DNA of 64,000 bases from Streptomyces sp. SCSIO 75703 (GTDB taxonomy: Bacteria > Actinomycetota > Actinomycetes > Streptomycetales > Streptomycetaceae), in the NCBI RefSeq assembly GCF_036607905.1, contig NZ_CP144555.1, positions 1-64,000 of the forward strand. The letters are read 5' to 3'. Below are positions 43,413-52,058 of the stretch, one piece after another; the first letter of the stretch is position 1, and each line of letters begins with the position of its first letter. Below the pieces are notes generated by a model. That model searched no databases and was not told the DNA's origin. It was given only the letters and a program-made list of their open reading frames with translations. The position numbers and the translations under genes were made by a program.

Positions 43413-44540
43413 TTACTTGGTGGCGCTCTCGGCCTTGCCGATGACGGCGGCGGCGTCGAAGTCGTTGGCGTCCTTCAGCAGGCTGTCGTTCCACAGGGCG
43501 TCGAGGTCGGGGTCCTTGGTGATGGTCCCGGCGGACTTCATGTAGTCGGCCGTCTTCGTCCACGCCTCGTCGCCGATGGCGCCCCAGTCCGTGAAGGAGG
43601 CGGGTTCGCCGGTGGCGGGGGTGGCCGTCGCGACCCAGGTCTTGAGGATCTCGGTGTCGTTCTCGATCCGGTCCTCGGCCTTCTGGCCGGAGAGGATGGC
43701 CGGGAAGACGGCGTACCCGTCGCGCATGGCCGCCTCCGGGTTGACGGCGGAGAAGAGCATCCCCTTGTAGGAGGCCCGCAGGAAGCGGGTGATCTCGTCC
43801 TTCTTGCTGCGCAGGGTGTCCTCGCGGACCACGTAGGTCAGGGAGCGGATGCCGTCGAAGCGCTCCCCGTTCTCCAGGTAGGAGAAGGTCTTCCCGGTGA
43901 GTTCGAGGGTGGTGTACGCCTGGGTGTAGAGGGCCAGGGCGTCCACCTTGCCGCTCTCCAGCGCAGACAGGGCCTGGCTGCCGACGCCGACCGGGACCAG
44001 GTCGACGTCCTTGTCGGGGTCGAGTCCGGCGTCCTCGGCGAAGGCGCGGGCGTACGGGGCGGAGCCGGACGCCAGGCTGATGACGCCGATCTTCCTGCCC
44101 TTGAGGTCCGCGGCGGTCTTGACCGCGCTGTCCGGCTTGGTGGCGATACGCCAGGGCCAGTTCTGCACGAGGCCGCCGACGGCGACGACGGGTACGCCCT
44201 TCTCGCGGGCGGCGAGGATGGCGCTGGCGTCGGAGGGGCTGATGTCGGCGCTGCCGGACGCGACCGCCTGGACCGCGGCGACCGAGCCGTCGGCGTTGAT
44301 GGTCTCGACCTTGAGGTTCTCCTCTTCGAGGAAGCCTTCCCGTTTGGCGACGGAGTAGGTGGCGACCTCCTCTTTGGGGCCGGTGACGGCGGAGGCGATG
44401 GCCAGTTGGATCGTGGCGGCCTTCTTCCCCGAGCCGGAGTCGGCCGACCCCGCGGAGTCGGAGGAGCCGCCGCAGGCGGAGAGGGCGATCATGGCGGACA
44501 GCGTCAGGGTGCCTGCGCCGGCTCTCAGGGCGTGCTTCAT
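43413..44540 (-). CDS. ABC importer substrate-binding lipoprotein (SsuA/NMT1-like)
   Basis: A 375-residue lipoprotein. The signal peptide MKHALRAGAGTLTLSAMIALSAC ends in a lipobox (LSAC, Cys23), followed by a Gly/Ser linker. The binding-protein body is of the NMT1/SsuA type: LAIASAVTGPKEEVATYSVAKREGFLEEENLKVETINADGS, GSADISPSDASAILAAREKGVPVVAVGG, ADLKGRKIGVISLASGSAPYARAFAEDAGLDP and SALESGKVDALALYTQAYTTLE. The ligand is unknown but should be the substrate of the pathway; the family binds sulfonates, nitrate, pyrimidines and aromatic acids. It lies 40 bases before the ATPase gene. Confidence 0.85.
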   Translation of the reverse strand: MKHALRAGAGTLTLSAMIALSACGGSSDSAGSADSGSGKKAATIQLAIASAVTGPKEEVATYSVAKREGFLEEENLKVETINADGSVAAVQAVASGSADISPSDASAILAAREKGVPVVAVGGLVQNWPWRIATKPDSAVKTAADLKGRKIGVISLASGSAPYARAFAEDAGLDPDKDVDLVPVGVGSQALSALESGKVDALALYTQAYTTLELTGKTFSYLENGERFDGIRSLTYVVREDTLRSKKDEITRFLRASYKGMLFSAVNPEAAMRDGYAVFPAILSGQKAEDRIENDTEILKTWVATATPATGEPASFTDWGAIGDEAWTKTADYMKSAGTITKDPDLDALWNDSLLKDANDFDAAAVIGKAESATK

Positions 44541-44572
44541 GGTGCGTACCTCTGCTGTTCGGTGGGAGGCGG

Positions 44573-44974
44573 TCAGCCGCTGACGGGGGTGCTGACCCCG
44601 CTGTCCGCGAGGTCGTTGTAGACGTGCTGTTCGGTGATGAGGCCGTCGCGCAGGACGAAGACGTCGGCGTAGCGCACGCCCTCGAAGGGACGGCCGTTCG
44701 GGTCCTCGCCGTAGAGGGTGCCGAGCGAGGTGACGGTGGCGTGGCCGTCGGGGGTGGTGCCGACGTGGTAGTGGTCGCGGCGTTTGCGCACCCACCGGTA
44801 CCGGCCTCGCTGGCCGGCGGCCATCTCGGGCAGCGAGCCGTAGACGGCGCCGCCGGGGAAGACGATGCGGGCGTGGGGCGAGAGCATGCGCTGGGCCTCG
44901 TCGAGCCGTCGGTCCTCGCAGAGCTGGAGGAAGAGGTCGACGGTGTCGGCGTGCGGGAGCCGGGGGGTGGTCAT
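44573..44974 (-). CDS. SnoaL/NTF2-like protein
   Basis: A 133-residue NTF2-fold protein: ADTVDLFLQLCEDRRLDEAQRMLSPHARIVFPGGAVYGSLPEMAAGQRGRYRWVRKRRDHYHVG, then TVTSLGTLYGEDPNGRPFEGVRYADVFVLRDGLITEQHVYNDLADSG. Such proteins are isomerases, hydratases or dehydratases of small hydrophobic ligands, or plain binders. ATG at 44974 overlaps the stop of the upstream small gene by four bases (ATGA). It follows methyltransferase and unknown genes and precedes the importer. Confidence 0.75.
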   Translation of the reverse strand: MTTPRLPHADTVDLFLQLCEDRRLDEAQRMLSPHARIVFPGGAVYGSLPEMAAGQRGRYRWVRKRRDHYHVGTTPDGHATVTSLGTLYGEDPNGRPFEGVRYADVFVLRDGLITEQHVYNDLADSGVSTPVSG

Positions 44975-45282
44975 CGGGCGGTCTCCCGCAGGGTGGACTC
45001 CCACTGGTCGCGCAGCGGGTGCTCGGCGGGCCCGCTCTCGGTGATGACGCGGACGAGGCGGGCGAGGACGGCGTCGCGCTGGTGGTCGAGGACGCGCTGT
45101 TCCTCCTCGGTGGGCTCCAGCGCGTCGAGTTCGCCGGCGGTCAGGACGCCGTGGCGGACCAGGAGCGCCTCCATGGCGTGCAGCCGCTGGTGGGTGACGT
45201 GCAGTTCGGTGCTGGTCTGGAGCACGAGGTCGAACAGCTTGCCGATGTTGCGGTCGCGGAAGTAGTCGAACTCTTCGGACAC
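44971..45282 (-). CDS. 103-aa helical protein of unknown function
   Basis: Not recognised. The sequence is acidic and probably all-helical: EEFDYFRDRNIGKLFDLVLQTSTELHVTHQRLHAMEALLVRHGVLTAGELDALEPTEEEQRVLDHQRDAVLARLVRVITESG. The piece RLHAMEALLVRHGVLTAGELDAL has the look of the helix-turn before the core of nitrile-hydratase-like subunits, but no metal motif follows. GTG at 45282 lies eight bases after the methyltransferase stop, and its stop overlaps the NTF2-like start. The tight packing suggests a subunit or accessory factor for one of those neighbours. Confidence 0.65.
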   Translation of the reverse strand: MSEEFDYFRDRNIGKLFDLVLQTSTELHVTHQRLHAMEALLVRHGVLTAGELDALEPTEEEQRVLDHQRDAVLARLVRVITESGPAEHPLRDQWESTLRETAR

Positions 45283-45290
45283 GGCGGGCC

Positions 45291-46367
45291 TCAGTTCTGC
45301 GGCTTGGTGGCGGTCAGGACGGCCCAGGGGAAGTGCCATTCGCGGCGTTCCCCCCAGCCGTCGGGACGGACGCCGTCGCGGCGTTCGTCGAACGGGGTCC
45401 AGCCGGCGCCGGTCAGGCCGGCCTCGGCGCAGACCGCCGGGAGGTCGGTGGCGAACAGGTCGCGGAAGAACGGTTCGTTGTTGCGTTCGGCGTGCTCGTG
45501 GATGGTGGCGTCGCGGAAGGCGTCGCCGGTGGGATGGAACTCCAGGAAGCTCATGGTGCCGCCGGGCTTGAGCAGCCGGGCCGCCTCGGCGACGGTCTCG
45601 CGGACCGCTTCGGCGGGCATCTCGTGCAGCACCATGGTGCCGGTGACGACGTCGCAGGAGCCGGCCTCCAGTCCGGTGTCGCGGCCGTCGCCCTGGACGT
45701 AGCGGATGGCGGCGCCGTCGGCCTCGGCCTCGGCGTGCGCGAGGCGCAGCCCGGGGGCGGCGAGGTCGATGCCGATGATCTCGGCCGCCGGGTACCGGTC
45801 GGCGAGCGGGCGGGTGCTCTTGCCGAAGCCGCAGCCGATGTCGACGACGCGGGACGCCTCGGGGACCTCGGGCAGCGCGGTCTCGGTGAAGAGCCGGTGG
45901 AACTTGTAGCCGTCGTTGTCGCGGAGCATCACGATCCGCGCGCCCAGCTCGTACACGTAGGCGCTCAGGTCGTCGGAGTGGAAGCTGCCGGGCTGGATGT
46001 GGATGTCGTAGTCGGTGTACCAGCCGGGCAGTGCGGTCTCGGGGGCGAGCCGCAGGTCGCCCCGGGGATGGTCCGGGAGGTCGTCGAGCTGGCGGCGCAG
46101 GGTCTCGGCGCGGCCGAGGACGGCCTCGCCGACGGTCTTCCACAGCATCTTCTGCTGGACGCGCTCCAGGTGGCTGTACCAGGGGTACAGGCTGAGCCGG
46201 TGGAGTCGTTCCACGGCGTCGTCGATGTCGTCGGCGGCGGGGCCGGTGGCGTGGTACTCGTCGGCGAGGGCCGGGTAGACGGTGTCGGACCAGCGCTTGC
46301 GCAGGGTGAGGACGAAGTCCACGGCGGAGCGTTCGTCGAGCGTGAGCCGCTTCTCGATGTCGATCAC
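45291..46367 (-). CDS. SAM-dependent methyltransferase
   Basis: A 358-residue class I methyltransferase. The Rossmann core starts at about 170: SRVVDIGCGFGKSTRPLADRYPAAEIIGIDLAAPGLRLA (motif I and acidic loop), YVQGDGRDTGLEAGSCDVVTGTMVLHEMPAEAV, then EAARLLKPGGTMSFLEFHPTG. The first 165 residues form a helical cap (TLRKRWSDTVYPALADEYHATG, PWYSHLERVQQKMLWKTVGEAVLGRAETL), probably for substrate recognition. GTG at 46367 follows GGAGA. A methyltransferase in a breakdown operon may protect, activate or demethylate substrate with a cofactor; the acceptor is unknown. Confidence 0.8.
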   Translation of the reverse strand: MIDIEKRLTLDERSAVDFVLTLRKRWSDTVYPALADEYHATGPAADDIDDAVERLHRLSLYPWYSHLERVQQKMLWKTVGEAVLGRAETLRRQLDDLPDHPRGDLRLAPETALPGWYTDYDIHIQPGSFHSDDLSAYVYELGARIVMLRDNDGYKFHRLFTETALPEVPEASRVVDIGCGFGKSTRPLADRYPAAEIIGIDLAAPGLRLAHAEAEADGAAIRYVQGDGRDTGLEAGSCDVVTGTMVLHEMPAEAVRETVAEAARLLKPGGTMSFLEFHPTGDAFRDATIHEHAERNNEPFFRDLFATDLPAVCAEAGLTGAGWTPFDERRDGVRPDGWGERREWHFPWAVLTATKPQN

Positions 46368-46692
46368 GTGTCTCTCCTGTTCGGGCAGGTCTGCGGTCGT
46401 GCGGGAGCGGGGCCCCGGGGCGGGGACGGGTGCGTGTCCGGGCGGTGGGGGCCGGTGCGGGGTACGACCGGAGGCGCCGGGGGCGGTGCCGCGGGGGCGG
46501 GGCGGCGGCGCCGGGCGGACGAGCGGTCCTGGGGACGGGGGTGCGTCGAGGAACGCCCGGGTGGGGAGAGGGGCCGGCGGACCGGCGGGCCCGTCGCCCT
46601 GCCGGGGAGTGGGGCGTACGGCGGACGGGCGGGGTGACGGTGTGGTGGGGCCCGGCCCTTGACGGCCGGCGGGTGGCGCGGGGTGGCGCGGG
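46368..46692. other. 325-base gap inside the catabolic block, nothing recognised
   Basis: Strongly G/C-skewed sequence between the flavoprotein and methyltransferase genes. No ORF with family likeness and no convincing hairpin. Its length leaves room for a separate promoter for the methyltransferase-importer part of the block. Confidence 0.5.
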
Positions 46693-48723
46693 TCAGAGGG
46701 TGCGGGCGAGGAGTTCGGCGCCGGTGACGGCGTCGGTCAGGAAGGTTCCGGCGAGCCGGCCTTCGTACACGGCCTCCAGCGCGGTGCGCGGGGCGTTGGC
46801 GTCGCCGACGACGTGGACGCGCGGGGCGCCGTCCACGGCGTCCAGCTCTCGGTAGAGCCGGTCGTCGGCCACCGGCAGTGCCACGTCCACGACGGCCGTG
46901 ACGCCGGTGAGTTCTTCGGTGTGGCCGCCGAGCGCGTCCCGCAGGACGACGGTGGCCCCGTGTGCGGTGTGCACGTCCCGCATGAGGTGGGAGCGGGTCC
47001 CCAGTTCGCCGAGGCGCCGGGTGAGCGCCAGCCGGGAGTACGTGGTGATCTTGGCGGCGAAGGAGGCGGTCGGCGACAGGACGTGGACGCGGGCACCGGC
47101 GTGGGCGAGGGCCTCGGCGAGGGAGGCGGCGGTCCACGTGCCCTGGTCGTCACGGACGAGGACCGTGCCGCGCAGCGGGGAGGCCTCGTCGCCGAGTGCT
47201 GCGACCGTCTCCAGGACGTCGAACACGGGTGGTCCGCCCGGCAGTTCGCGCTTGCGAGGTCGGGCGCCGGTCGCCACGACGACGTCGTCGTAACCGTCGA
47301 GCCGGCCGCCGGGCAGCAGGTCGGCCGCGCCGACCCGCTCGCCGAGCCGCAGGTCGACGGTGCTGTCGGCGAGTTCGCGGGCCAGGTCGGTGATCATCAG
47401 GGCGAGCCGTTCCCGGCCGGGCACGGTGGCGGCGACGGCGATCCCTCCGCCGAGGGCCGCTCCGGCCTCCGCGAGGGTGACCTCGTGTCCGGCGCGGCGG
47501 GCGGAGAGGGCGGCTTCCATGCCGGCGGGTCCGGCGCCGACGACCAGGACACGCCGGGTGGCGGCGGGGCGGGCCGAGCGGAGCCGTGCCCAGGCGCCTT
47601 CGTCGCCGACCTCCGGGTTGACGACGCAGGCGATCGGCAGGCTGGCCTCCAGGCGTCCGACGCATCCCTGGTTGCAGGCGACGCAGGCGCGGACCTCGTG
47701 GGCGCGTCCTTCCTCGGCGCGGCGGACCAGGTGGGGGTCGGCGATGTGCGGGCGGGCGAGCCCGACGAGGTCCGCCTCGCCGGAGGCGACGAGGCCGGCG
47801 GCCTCGGGGAGGCTGTCCAGCCGGCACACGGCGAGCACGGGGAGGCCGGGGACCTCCTTCTTGAACAGGGCGGCGTGGTGCCGGAACGGGGCGTGCCGGA
47901 AGCTCATGTCCGCCATCTGCGTGGCGAGGGAGTAGCTGCCGTGGTAGGCGGCGTGGCTGGCGTGGACGTAGAGCAGGGGGAACTCCTGCCGCAGCCGGTC
48001 GACGATCTCGACCATGTCGGGCGGGGTGAGTCCGCCGGGCAGGAACTCGTCGGTGCTGACGCGGATGCCGAGGGGCAGACCGGGCGCCTGGGCCACGACC
48101 TCGGCCAGTACCTCGCGGGCGAGGCGGAGCCGTGCGTCGGCGCTGCCGCCGTAGGCGTCGGCGCGGGTGTTGGTGAAGGGGGACAGGAACTGTTCGATCA
48201 GGTGGCCGTGGCCGAGGTGGATCTCGACGCCGTCGTAGCCGGCCTGGCGCATGCGCCGTGCCGCGGCGCCGAAGGAGCGGACGACCAGGGCGATGTCCGA
48301 GCGGCCCATGGCGTGCGGGATGTGGGTGCCGGCGGCCCACGGCGTGGTCCCGGGCGACCAGGCGGCGGTGCGGGTGGCGTCGCCGTTGGCCTGGCGTCCG
48401 GTGTGCAGCAGTTGGGCGAAGAGCCGGGTGCCGTGGGCCTGGACGGCGTCGGCGACGGCCGCGTAGGCGGGGATGGAGTCGTCGTCGAAGCTGCCGAGGC
48501 TGATGTGGCGGCCGGCGCTGGTGGGGTGGACGCGGATGCCCTCGGTGATGATGAGGCCCACCCCGCCCCTGGCCCGCTCGGCGTGGTAGGCGGCGTGACG
48601 TTCCGTCGGATGGTTCTCGTGGCCGAAATTCGTGGTGTGGCCGGGGACGAAGACCCGGTTCCGCAGGCGGACGGGGCCGAGGTCGACCGGCGAGAGCAGG
48701 ACCGTGATGTCCGAGCTTGTCAC
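46693..48723 (-). CDS. Old Yellow Enzyme-type Fe-S flavoprotein (dienoyl-CoA reductase / TMADH family)
   Basis: A 676-residue three-part oxidoreductase. Residues 10-335 form the FMN TIM barrel (LRNRVFVPGHTTNFG, YHAERARGGVGLIITEGIRV, QLLHTGRQ, AGYDGVEIHLGHGHLIEQFLSPFTNTRADAYGG). CVACNQGCVGRLEASLPIACVVNP (Cys347, 350, 354, 366) holds a 4Fe-4S cluster. From 392 a pyridine-nucleotide/FAD domain begins with VLVVGAGPAGMEAAL. Relatives reduce enoates or oxidatively demethylate amines. GTG at 48723 has GGGGGGAA upstream. It is the first gene of the block and probably performs the entry redox step. Confidence 0.85.
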   Translation of the reverse strand: MTSSDITVLLSPVDLGPVRLRNRVFVPGHTTNFGHENHPTERHAAYHAERARGGVGLIITEGIRVHPTSAGRHISLGSFDDDSIPAYAAVADAVQAHGTRLFAQLLHTGRQANGDATRTAAWSPGTTPWAAGTHIPHAMGRSDIALVVRSFGAAARRMRQAGYDGVEIHLGHGHLIEQFLSPFTNTRADAYGGSADARLRLAREVLAEVVAQAPGLPLGIRVSTDEFLPGGLTPPDMVEIVDRLRQEFPLLYVHASHAAYHGSYSLATQMADMSFRHAPFRHHAALFKKEVPGLPVLAVCRLDSLPEAAGLVASGEADLVGLARPHIADPHLVRRAEEGRAHEVRACVACNQGCVGRLEASLPIACVVNPEVGDEGAWARLRSARPAATRRVLVVGAGPAGMEAALSARRAGHEVTLAEAGAALGGGIAVAATVPGRERLALMITDLARELADSTVDLRLGERVGAADLLPGGRLDGYDDVVVATGARPRKRELPGGPPVFDVLETVAALGDEASPLRGTVLVRDDQGTWTAASLAEALAHAGARVHVLSPTASFAAKITTYSRLALTRRLGELGTRSHLMRDVHTAHGATVVLRDALGGHTEELTGVTAVVDVALPVADDRLYRELDAVDGAPRVHVVGDANAPRTALEAVYEGRLAGTFLTDAVTGAELLARTL

Positions 48724-48829
48724 GTGTGTTCCCCCCATTCGAGGGCCTGAGCCCGGCACGGCGTTCCGTTGGCCGGTACGCCGTTCGATTGGCTGGAACA
48801 GTAGGAAGGCCGCGCGAGCCCGTCAATCA

Positions 48830-48843
48830 TTACTTCACAGTAA
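48830..48843. promoter_or_regulatory. candidate operator TTACT-N4-AGTAA
   Basis: A perfect 5-bp inverted repeat TTACTTCACAGTAA in an AT-rich patch about 107 bases upstream of the flavoprotein start, between it and the broken MerR-type gene. Either the IclR protein of the block or the former MerR regulator could be the ligand. Confidence 0.4.
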
Positions 48844-49068
48844 CTTCGAATCTCGACATCCTGCCGATTCCCGGCACCCCACCCACCACGTTCCGGCCAG
48901 GGAAAACGGGGGGGCAGCGTTCCGTGCAACGGGCGCCCGGAGGCGCGGCATGCCCGGGGCCGGGGGCCGTGCGAGGCGGCCTGCGGGGGCGGGGCGGGCC
49001 GGGGGCGTGAACCGGCCCCGGCGGGCGGGTGTTGACCTTCGGGCAGGCCGAAGGCCCACGATGGCCGG

Positions 49069-49606
49069 GTGCCGACATCCGAACTGATGCCGATCGGGGT
49101 CGTCGCCCGGCAGACCGGGCTGACCGCCGGAGCGCTGCGCTTCTACGCCGACTCGGGACCTCTCCCTCACGGACGCCGGGGCGGTCCGGGCGAGGGCCGC
49201 CGTGGTCACGTCGTCCCTGGTCGGCGCGGTGTCGCCGCCGGTCGCGGTGCTGAAGGGGCCCGCACTGGCCGACGCCGTCGAGCAGGTGCTCACCGCGACG
49301 GCGCGCGAGCCCGGCATGCCGGTGCTCGGGGGCCTGCGCATCGAGGCGTCCGGGGAGGCGGTCACGCCGACGGCGACGGACCGCTACCGGCTCTCCACCC
49401 GGAGCCTGGTACCGGTGGAGGCGGCGGCCGTCTCCTGGGGAGCCGCCGTCGACGGCGGCACGGGAGGCGGGAGGCTGACCGCGGGGTCGTGGCGTCACGC
49501 CGGGGCCGTCCCCGGTCTCCGCCGGGGCGGACGGCGCGCAGACCGGTGGTCCCCTCCCCGCTCGGCGGGGACCACCGGCGACCGGGAGCGGTGTCGGCTC
49601 AGTTGA
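49069..49606 (+). pseudogene. broken MerR regulator with beta-clamp-like C-terminal domain
   Basis: GTG at 49069 starts PTSELMPIGVVARQTGLTAGALRFYADSG, a normal MerR helix-turn-helix, but the wing and linker helices are missing. Homology resumes in another frame with LKGPALADAVEQVLTATAREPGMPVLGGLRIEASGEAVTPTATDRYRLSTRSLVP, which resembles the DNA-polymerase beta-clamp-like sensor domain found on a Streptomyces class of MerR proteins. After that the sequence degenerates. An internal deletion plus frameshift has destroyed the gene. It is divergent from the catabolic block and may once have regulated it. Confidence 0.6.
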
Positions 49607-50942
49607 CCTTCAGGACCGCCGTGTTGTTCGAGGCGTCCGGATCATAGGTGAAGTCGCCGAACTCGGGGTGGATGCTCACCGCGCCGGTCACGCCGGGGAT
49701 CACGGAATCGATGCGCAGCGAGAAGTCGTACGAGCGCTCCGTGTCCTCCAGCACCCAGTAGCGCAGGGAGCAGTCGTAGCGCGGGGCGCCCGTCTGCCGG
49801 GGATGGTAGGCGCCGGAGAGGGTGCGCGGGGAGCAGCCGGCCGGGACACCGGTGACCGTGGTGCCCTCGGGGACGATCAGCCGGACGTGGGCGACCGGGT
49901 CGCCGGAGCCGAGGTGGCCGAGCCAGCCGGGGCCGTTGTTCTTGAAGGTGAGCCGGGCCCTGACGGTCTCGCCCGCCTGTCCGGAGACCGCGTCACCGGT
50001 GACCGAGAAGTCGGCGGTGTTGTCGGCCGCGATCAGCAGCGCCAGGTAGTTGTCCTCGCCGCGCAGGTCCTCGGCGCCGTCGGCCGGGTCGACGCTGATG
50101 TCGATGCGCTCCTGGAGGGCGTGCCGGGCGAGGGTCACCTTCAGCGGCTCGGGCAGTTCGAAGGTGTCGCCCGGCGCGAGTTCCCGGTCGAAGGCGCACT
50201 CGGCGCGGGTCATCGGCGCGTAGTCGTCGTCGCTCGTGCGGGAGTACGTGCAGGCGTCGTACCGGGTCAGTTCCTCCAGCCCGTAGGAGGCCATCATGGT
50301 CACGGTGAAGCCGTGCGCGGTCGTGTCGCCGTGGTTGGCCAGTGCGAAGGGGAGGGTCTTCTCCTCGCCGGGCTGGGCGTGCCGGATCGGGGCGATGTCG
50401 GTGATCGCCAGGTCGGGTCCGCTGGCGACGGTGAGCGTGGTGTCGAAGCTGCCGTGCGGTGCGACGAGCGTGCCGGAGGGGCCGCCGGTGGCCGTCGCCT
50501 CGTAGGTGATGCGGCCCTGTGCCCCGGCCGTCGCGCCGTCGGCCGCGCGGACCATGAGGCGGATCTGCTCGGTGTAGTCGGGCCCGATGACGGGCACCTC
50601 GGGCACGTCGCACACGGCGGTCGTCCCGCTCGGCGCGCAGTTCTCCGGCCAGGTCACCTCGGCGACGCCGGCGAGGCCGGAGATGTCGACGGTGACCTGG
50701 CCGTCGGTGACCGTGAAGTTGTCGTTGTCGTGGTAGAGGCCGATGTCGAGCGGGCGGGTCTGCGGTCCGCCCCCGTCCGCGCCGAGCGGCAGGGTCTGCT
50801 GGTAGGGCGGGTTGATCCACAACTGGTCGGTCTGCGGCTCGTCCGCGAACGCGGGTTGGGCGAGCGAGGCCGTGAGCAGTGCGGCCACGGCGACGACACC
50901 GGCTCCGCGGCGCGGCGAACGCCCGGCAGAGGCAGGTCTCAT
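49599..50942 (-). CDS. secreted multi-domain beta-sandwich protein of unknown function
   Basis: A 447-residue exported protein. The signal peptide MRPASAGRSPRRGAGVVAVAALLTASLAQPAFA precedes a mature start DEPQTDQLWINPPYQQTLPLG. The rest is beta-rich, with recurring Ig/DUF11-like strands: SGPDLAITDIAPIRHAQPGEEKTLPFALANHGDTTAHGFTVTM and TADFSVTGDAVSGQAGETVRARLTFKNNGPGWLGHLGSGDPVAHVRLIVPEGTTVTGVPAGC. It ends VSIHPEFGDFTYDPDASNNTAVLKVN. No LPxTG or membrane anchor, so it is probably released or loosely wall-bound. ATG at 50942 follows GGGGGGAACC. Confidence 0.75.
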   Translation of the reverse strand: MRPASAGRSPRRGAGVVAVAALLTASLAQPAFADEPQTDQLWINPPYQQTLPLGADGGGPQTRPLDIGLYHDNDNFTVTDGQVTVDISGLAGVAEVTWPENCAPSGTTAVCDVPEVPVIGPDYTEQIRLMVRAADGATAGAQGRITYEATATGGPSGTLVAPHGSFDTTLTVASGPDLAITDIAPIRHAQPGEEKTLPFALANHGDTTAHGFTVTMMASYGLEELTRYDACTYSRTSDDDYAPMTRAECAFDRELAPGDTFELPEPLKVTLARHALQERIDISVDPADGAEDLRGEDNYLALLIAADNTADFSVTGDAVSGQAGETVRARLTFKNNGPGWLGHLGSGDPVAHVRLIVPEGTTVTGVPAGCSPRTLSGAYHPRQTGAPRYDCSLRYWVLEDTERSYDFSLRIDSVIPGVTGAVSIHPEFGDFTYDPDASNNTAVLKVN

Positions 50943-51133
50943 GGTTCCCCCCAGGGGTGTGAGCGGATGGTGGGCGCACCGGGGTTCCCGAGTGCCCCGG
51001 TTACATGATCGACGAGAGGTCCGGAAGGTTGTACTGCCTTTTCCGGCAAGGGAGTTGCCGCCCGTGACCCGATGGCGCGGGCTCTGCGGGCGCGGGGGTC
51101 GACCTCGGCCGGGTGTGTGCGGGATCATGCGGC

Positions 51134-51991
51134 ATGCGAGCCGGCGGATGGCACCAGGACGATGACGTCGACGTGTTCCTCGGCAGGGCCGAGGGGTTCC
51201 TGCGGGCGCGGCCGGTGTGGCACATCCCGCAGTTGACGGCGCTGGCGCGGCTGCGCTCACCTCTGGCGGCCCTGTACGGCGACGGCCCGCACGTCTTCGG
51301 CCGGCTGGAGCGGGCGGGCGAGGTCCGGGCGACGTTCCACCGGCTCTCGTCGAGGGGGCTCGCGCTCACGCCGCTGGGCGCCCGGGAGGCCGACGGCCTC
51401 GCCGCCCACCTCGTGACCCGGGGACAGGCCCCGCCCTATGTCAGCGCCGACCAGGACACCGCCCTGGCCTTCGCCGACGCCTGGCGGCGGCACACGGGCG
51501 CGAGGGCCACGCTCCGGGTCCGGCTGCGGCTGCACCGTCTCGGCACGCTCACCCCGCCCGAGCCCTTCCCCGCGGGCTGGGCGCGTCCGGCGGAGGACGG
51601 CGACCTCCAGCGGGTCGTGCGCTGGTGCCGGGAGTTCGCGGCCGACGTCGGGGAGTCCGAGGCGTTCACCACGGCGTCGTGGGCCCGCACCCGGTTCGCC
51701 GACAAGCGGTACACCTTCTGGGAGACGCCGGAGGGGACGCCCGCCTCCATGGCGGGCCGGAACCCGACGGTTGCCGGGCAGGCCCAGGTGGACCCCGTCT
51801 ACACCCCGGCCGGCCGGCGCGGGCACGGATACGCGGCCGCCGTGACCGTCGAGGTGAGCCGCGCCGCGCTGGCCTCGGGCGCCCAAGGGGTCGTGCTGTT
51901 CGCCGACGCGGCGAACCCGACGAGCAACGCCCTCTACCAGCGCGTCGGGTTCCGTCCCGTCACCGACTGGGCCGTGTACGACTTCACGTAG
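51134..51991 (+). CDS. GNAT N-acetyltransferase, two-part
   Basis: A 285-residue protein. The C-terminal half is a GNAT domain: PAEDGDLQRVVRWCREFAADVGESE, RYTFWETPEGTPASMAGRNPTVAGQAQVDPVYTPAGRRGHGYAAAVTVEVSRAALASGAQGVVLFADAANPTSNALYQRVGFRPVTDW, with the acetyl-CoA loop R-x-G-H-G-Y-A. The N-terminal half (VDVFLGRAEGFLRARPVWHIPQLTALARLR) is the degenerate GNAT-like half seen in tandem-type acetyltransferases. The substrate is unknown. ATG at 51134 is the likeliest of several in-frame starts. Confidence 0.75.
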   Translation: MRAGGWHQDDDVDVFLGRAEGFLRARPVWHIPQLTALARLRSPLAALYGDGPHVFGRLERAGEVRATFHRLSSRGLALTPLGAREADGLAAHLVTRGQAPPYVSADQDTALAFADAWRRHTGARATLRVRLRLHRLGTLTPPEPFPAGWARPAEDGDLQRVVRWCREFAADVGESEAFTTASWARTRFADKRYTFWETPEGTPASMAGRNPTVAGQAQVDPVYTPAGRRGHGYAAAVTVEVSRAALASGAQGVVLFADAANPTSNALYQRVGFRPVTDWAVYDFT

Positions 51992-52058
51992 GCCACACCG
52001 AGCGCACGGGGGCCGCGGCTCCCGGGTCCGTCACCGCTCCCCCGCCCTCGCCCCGCCC

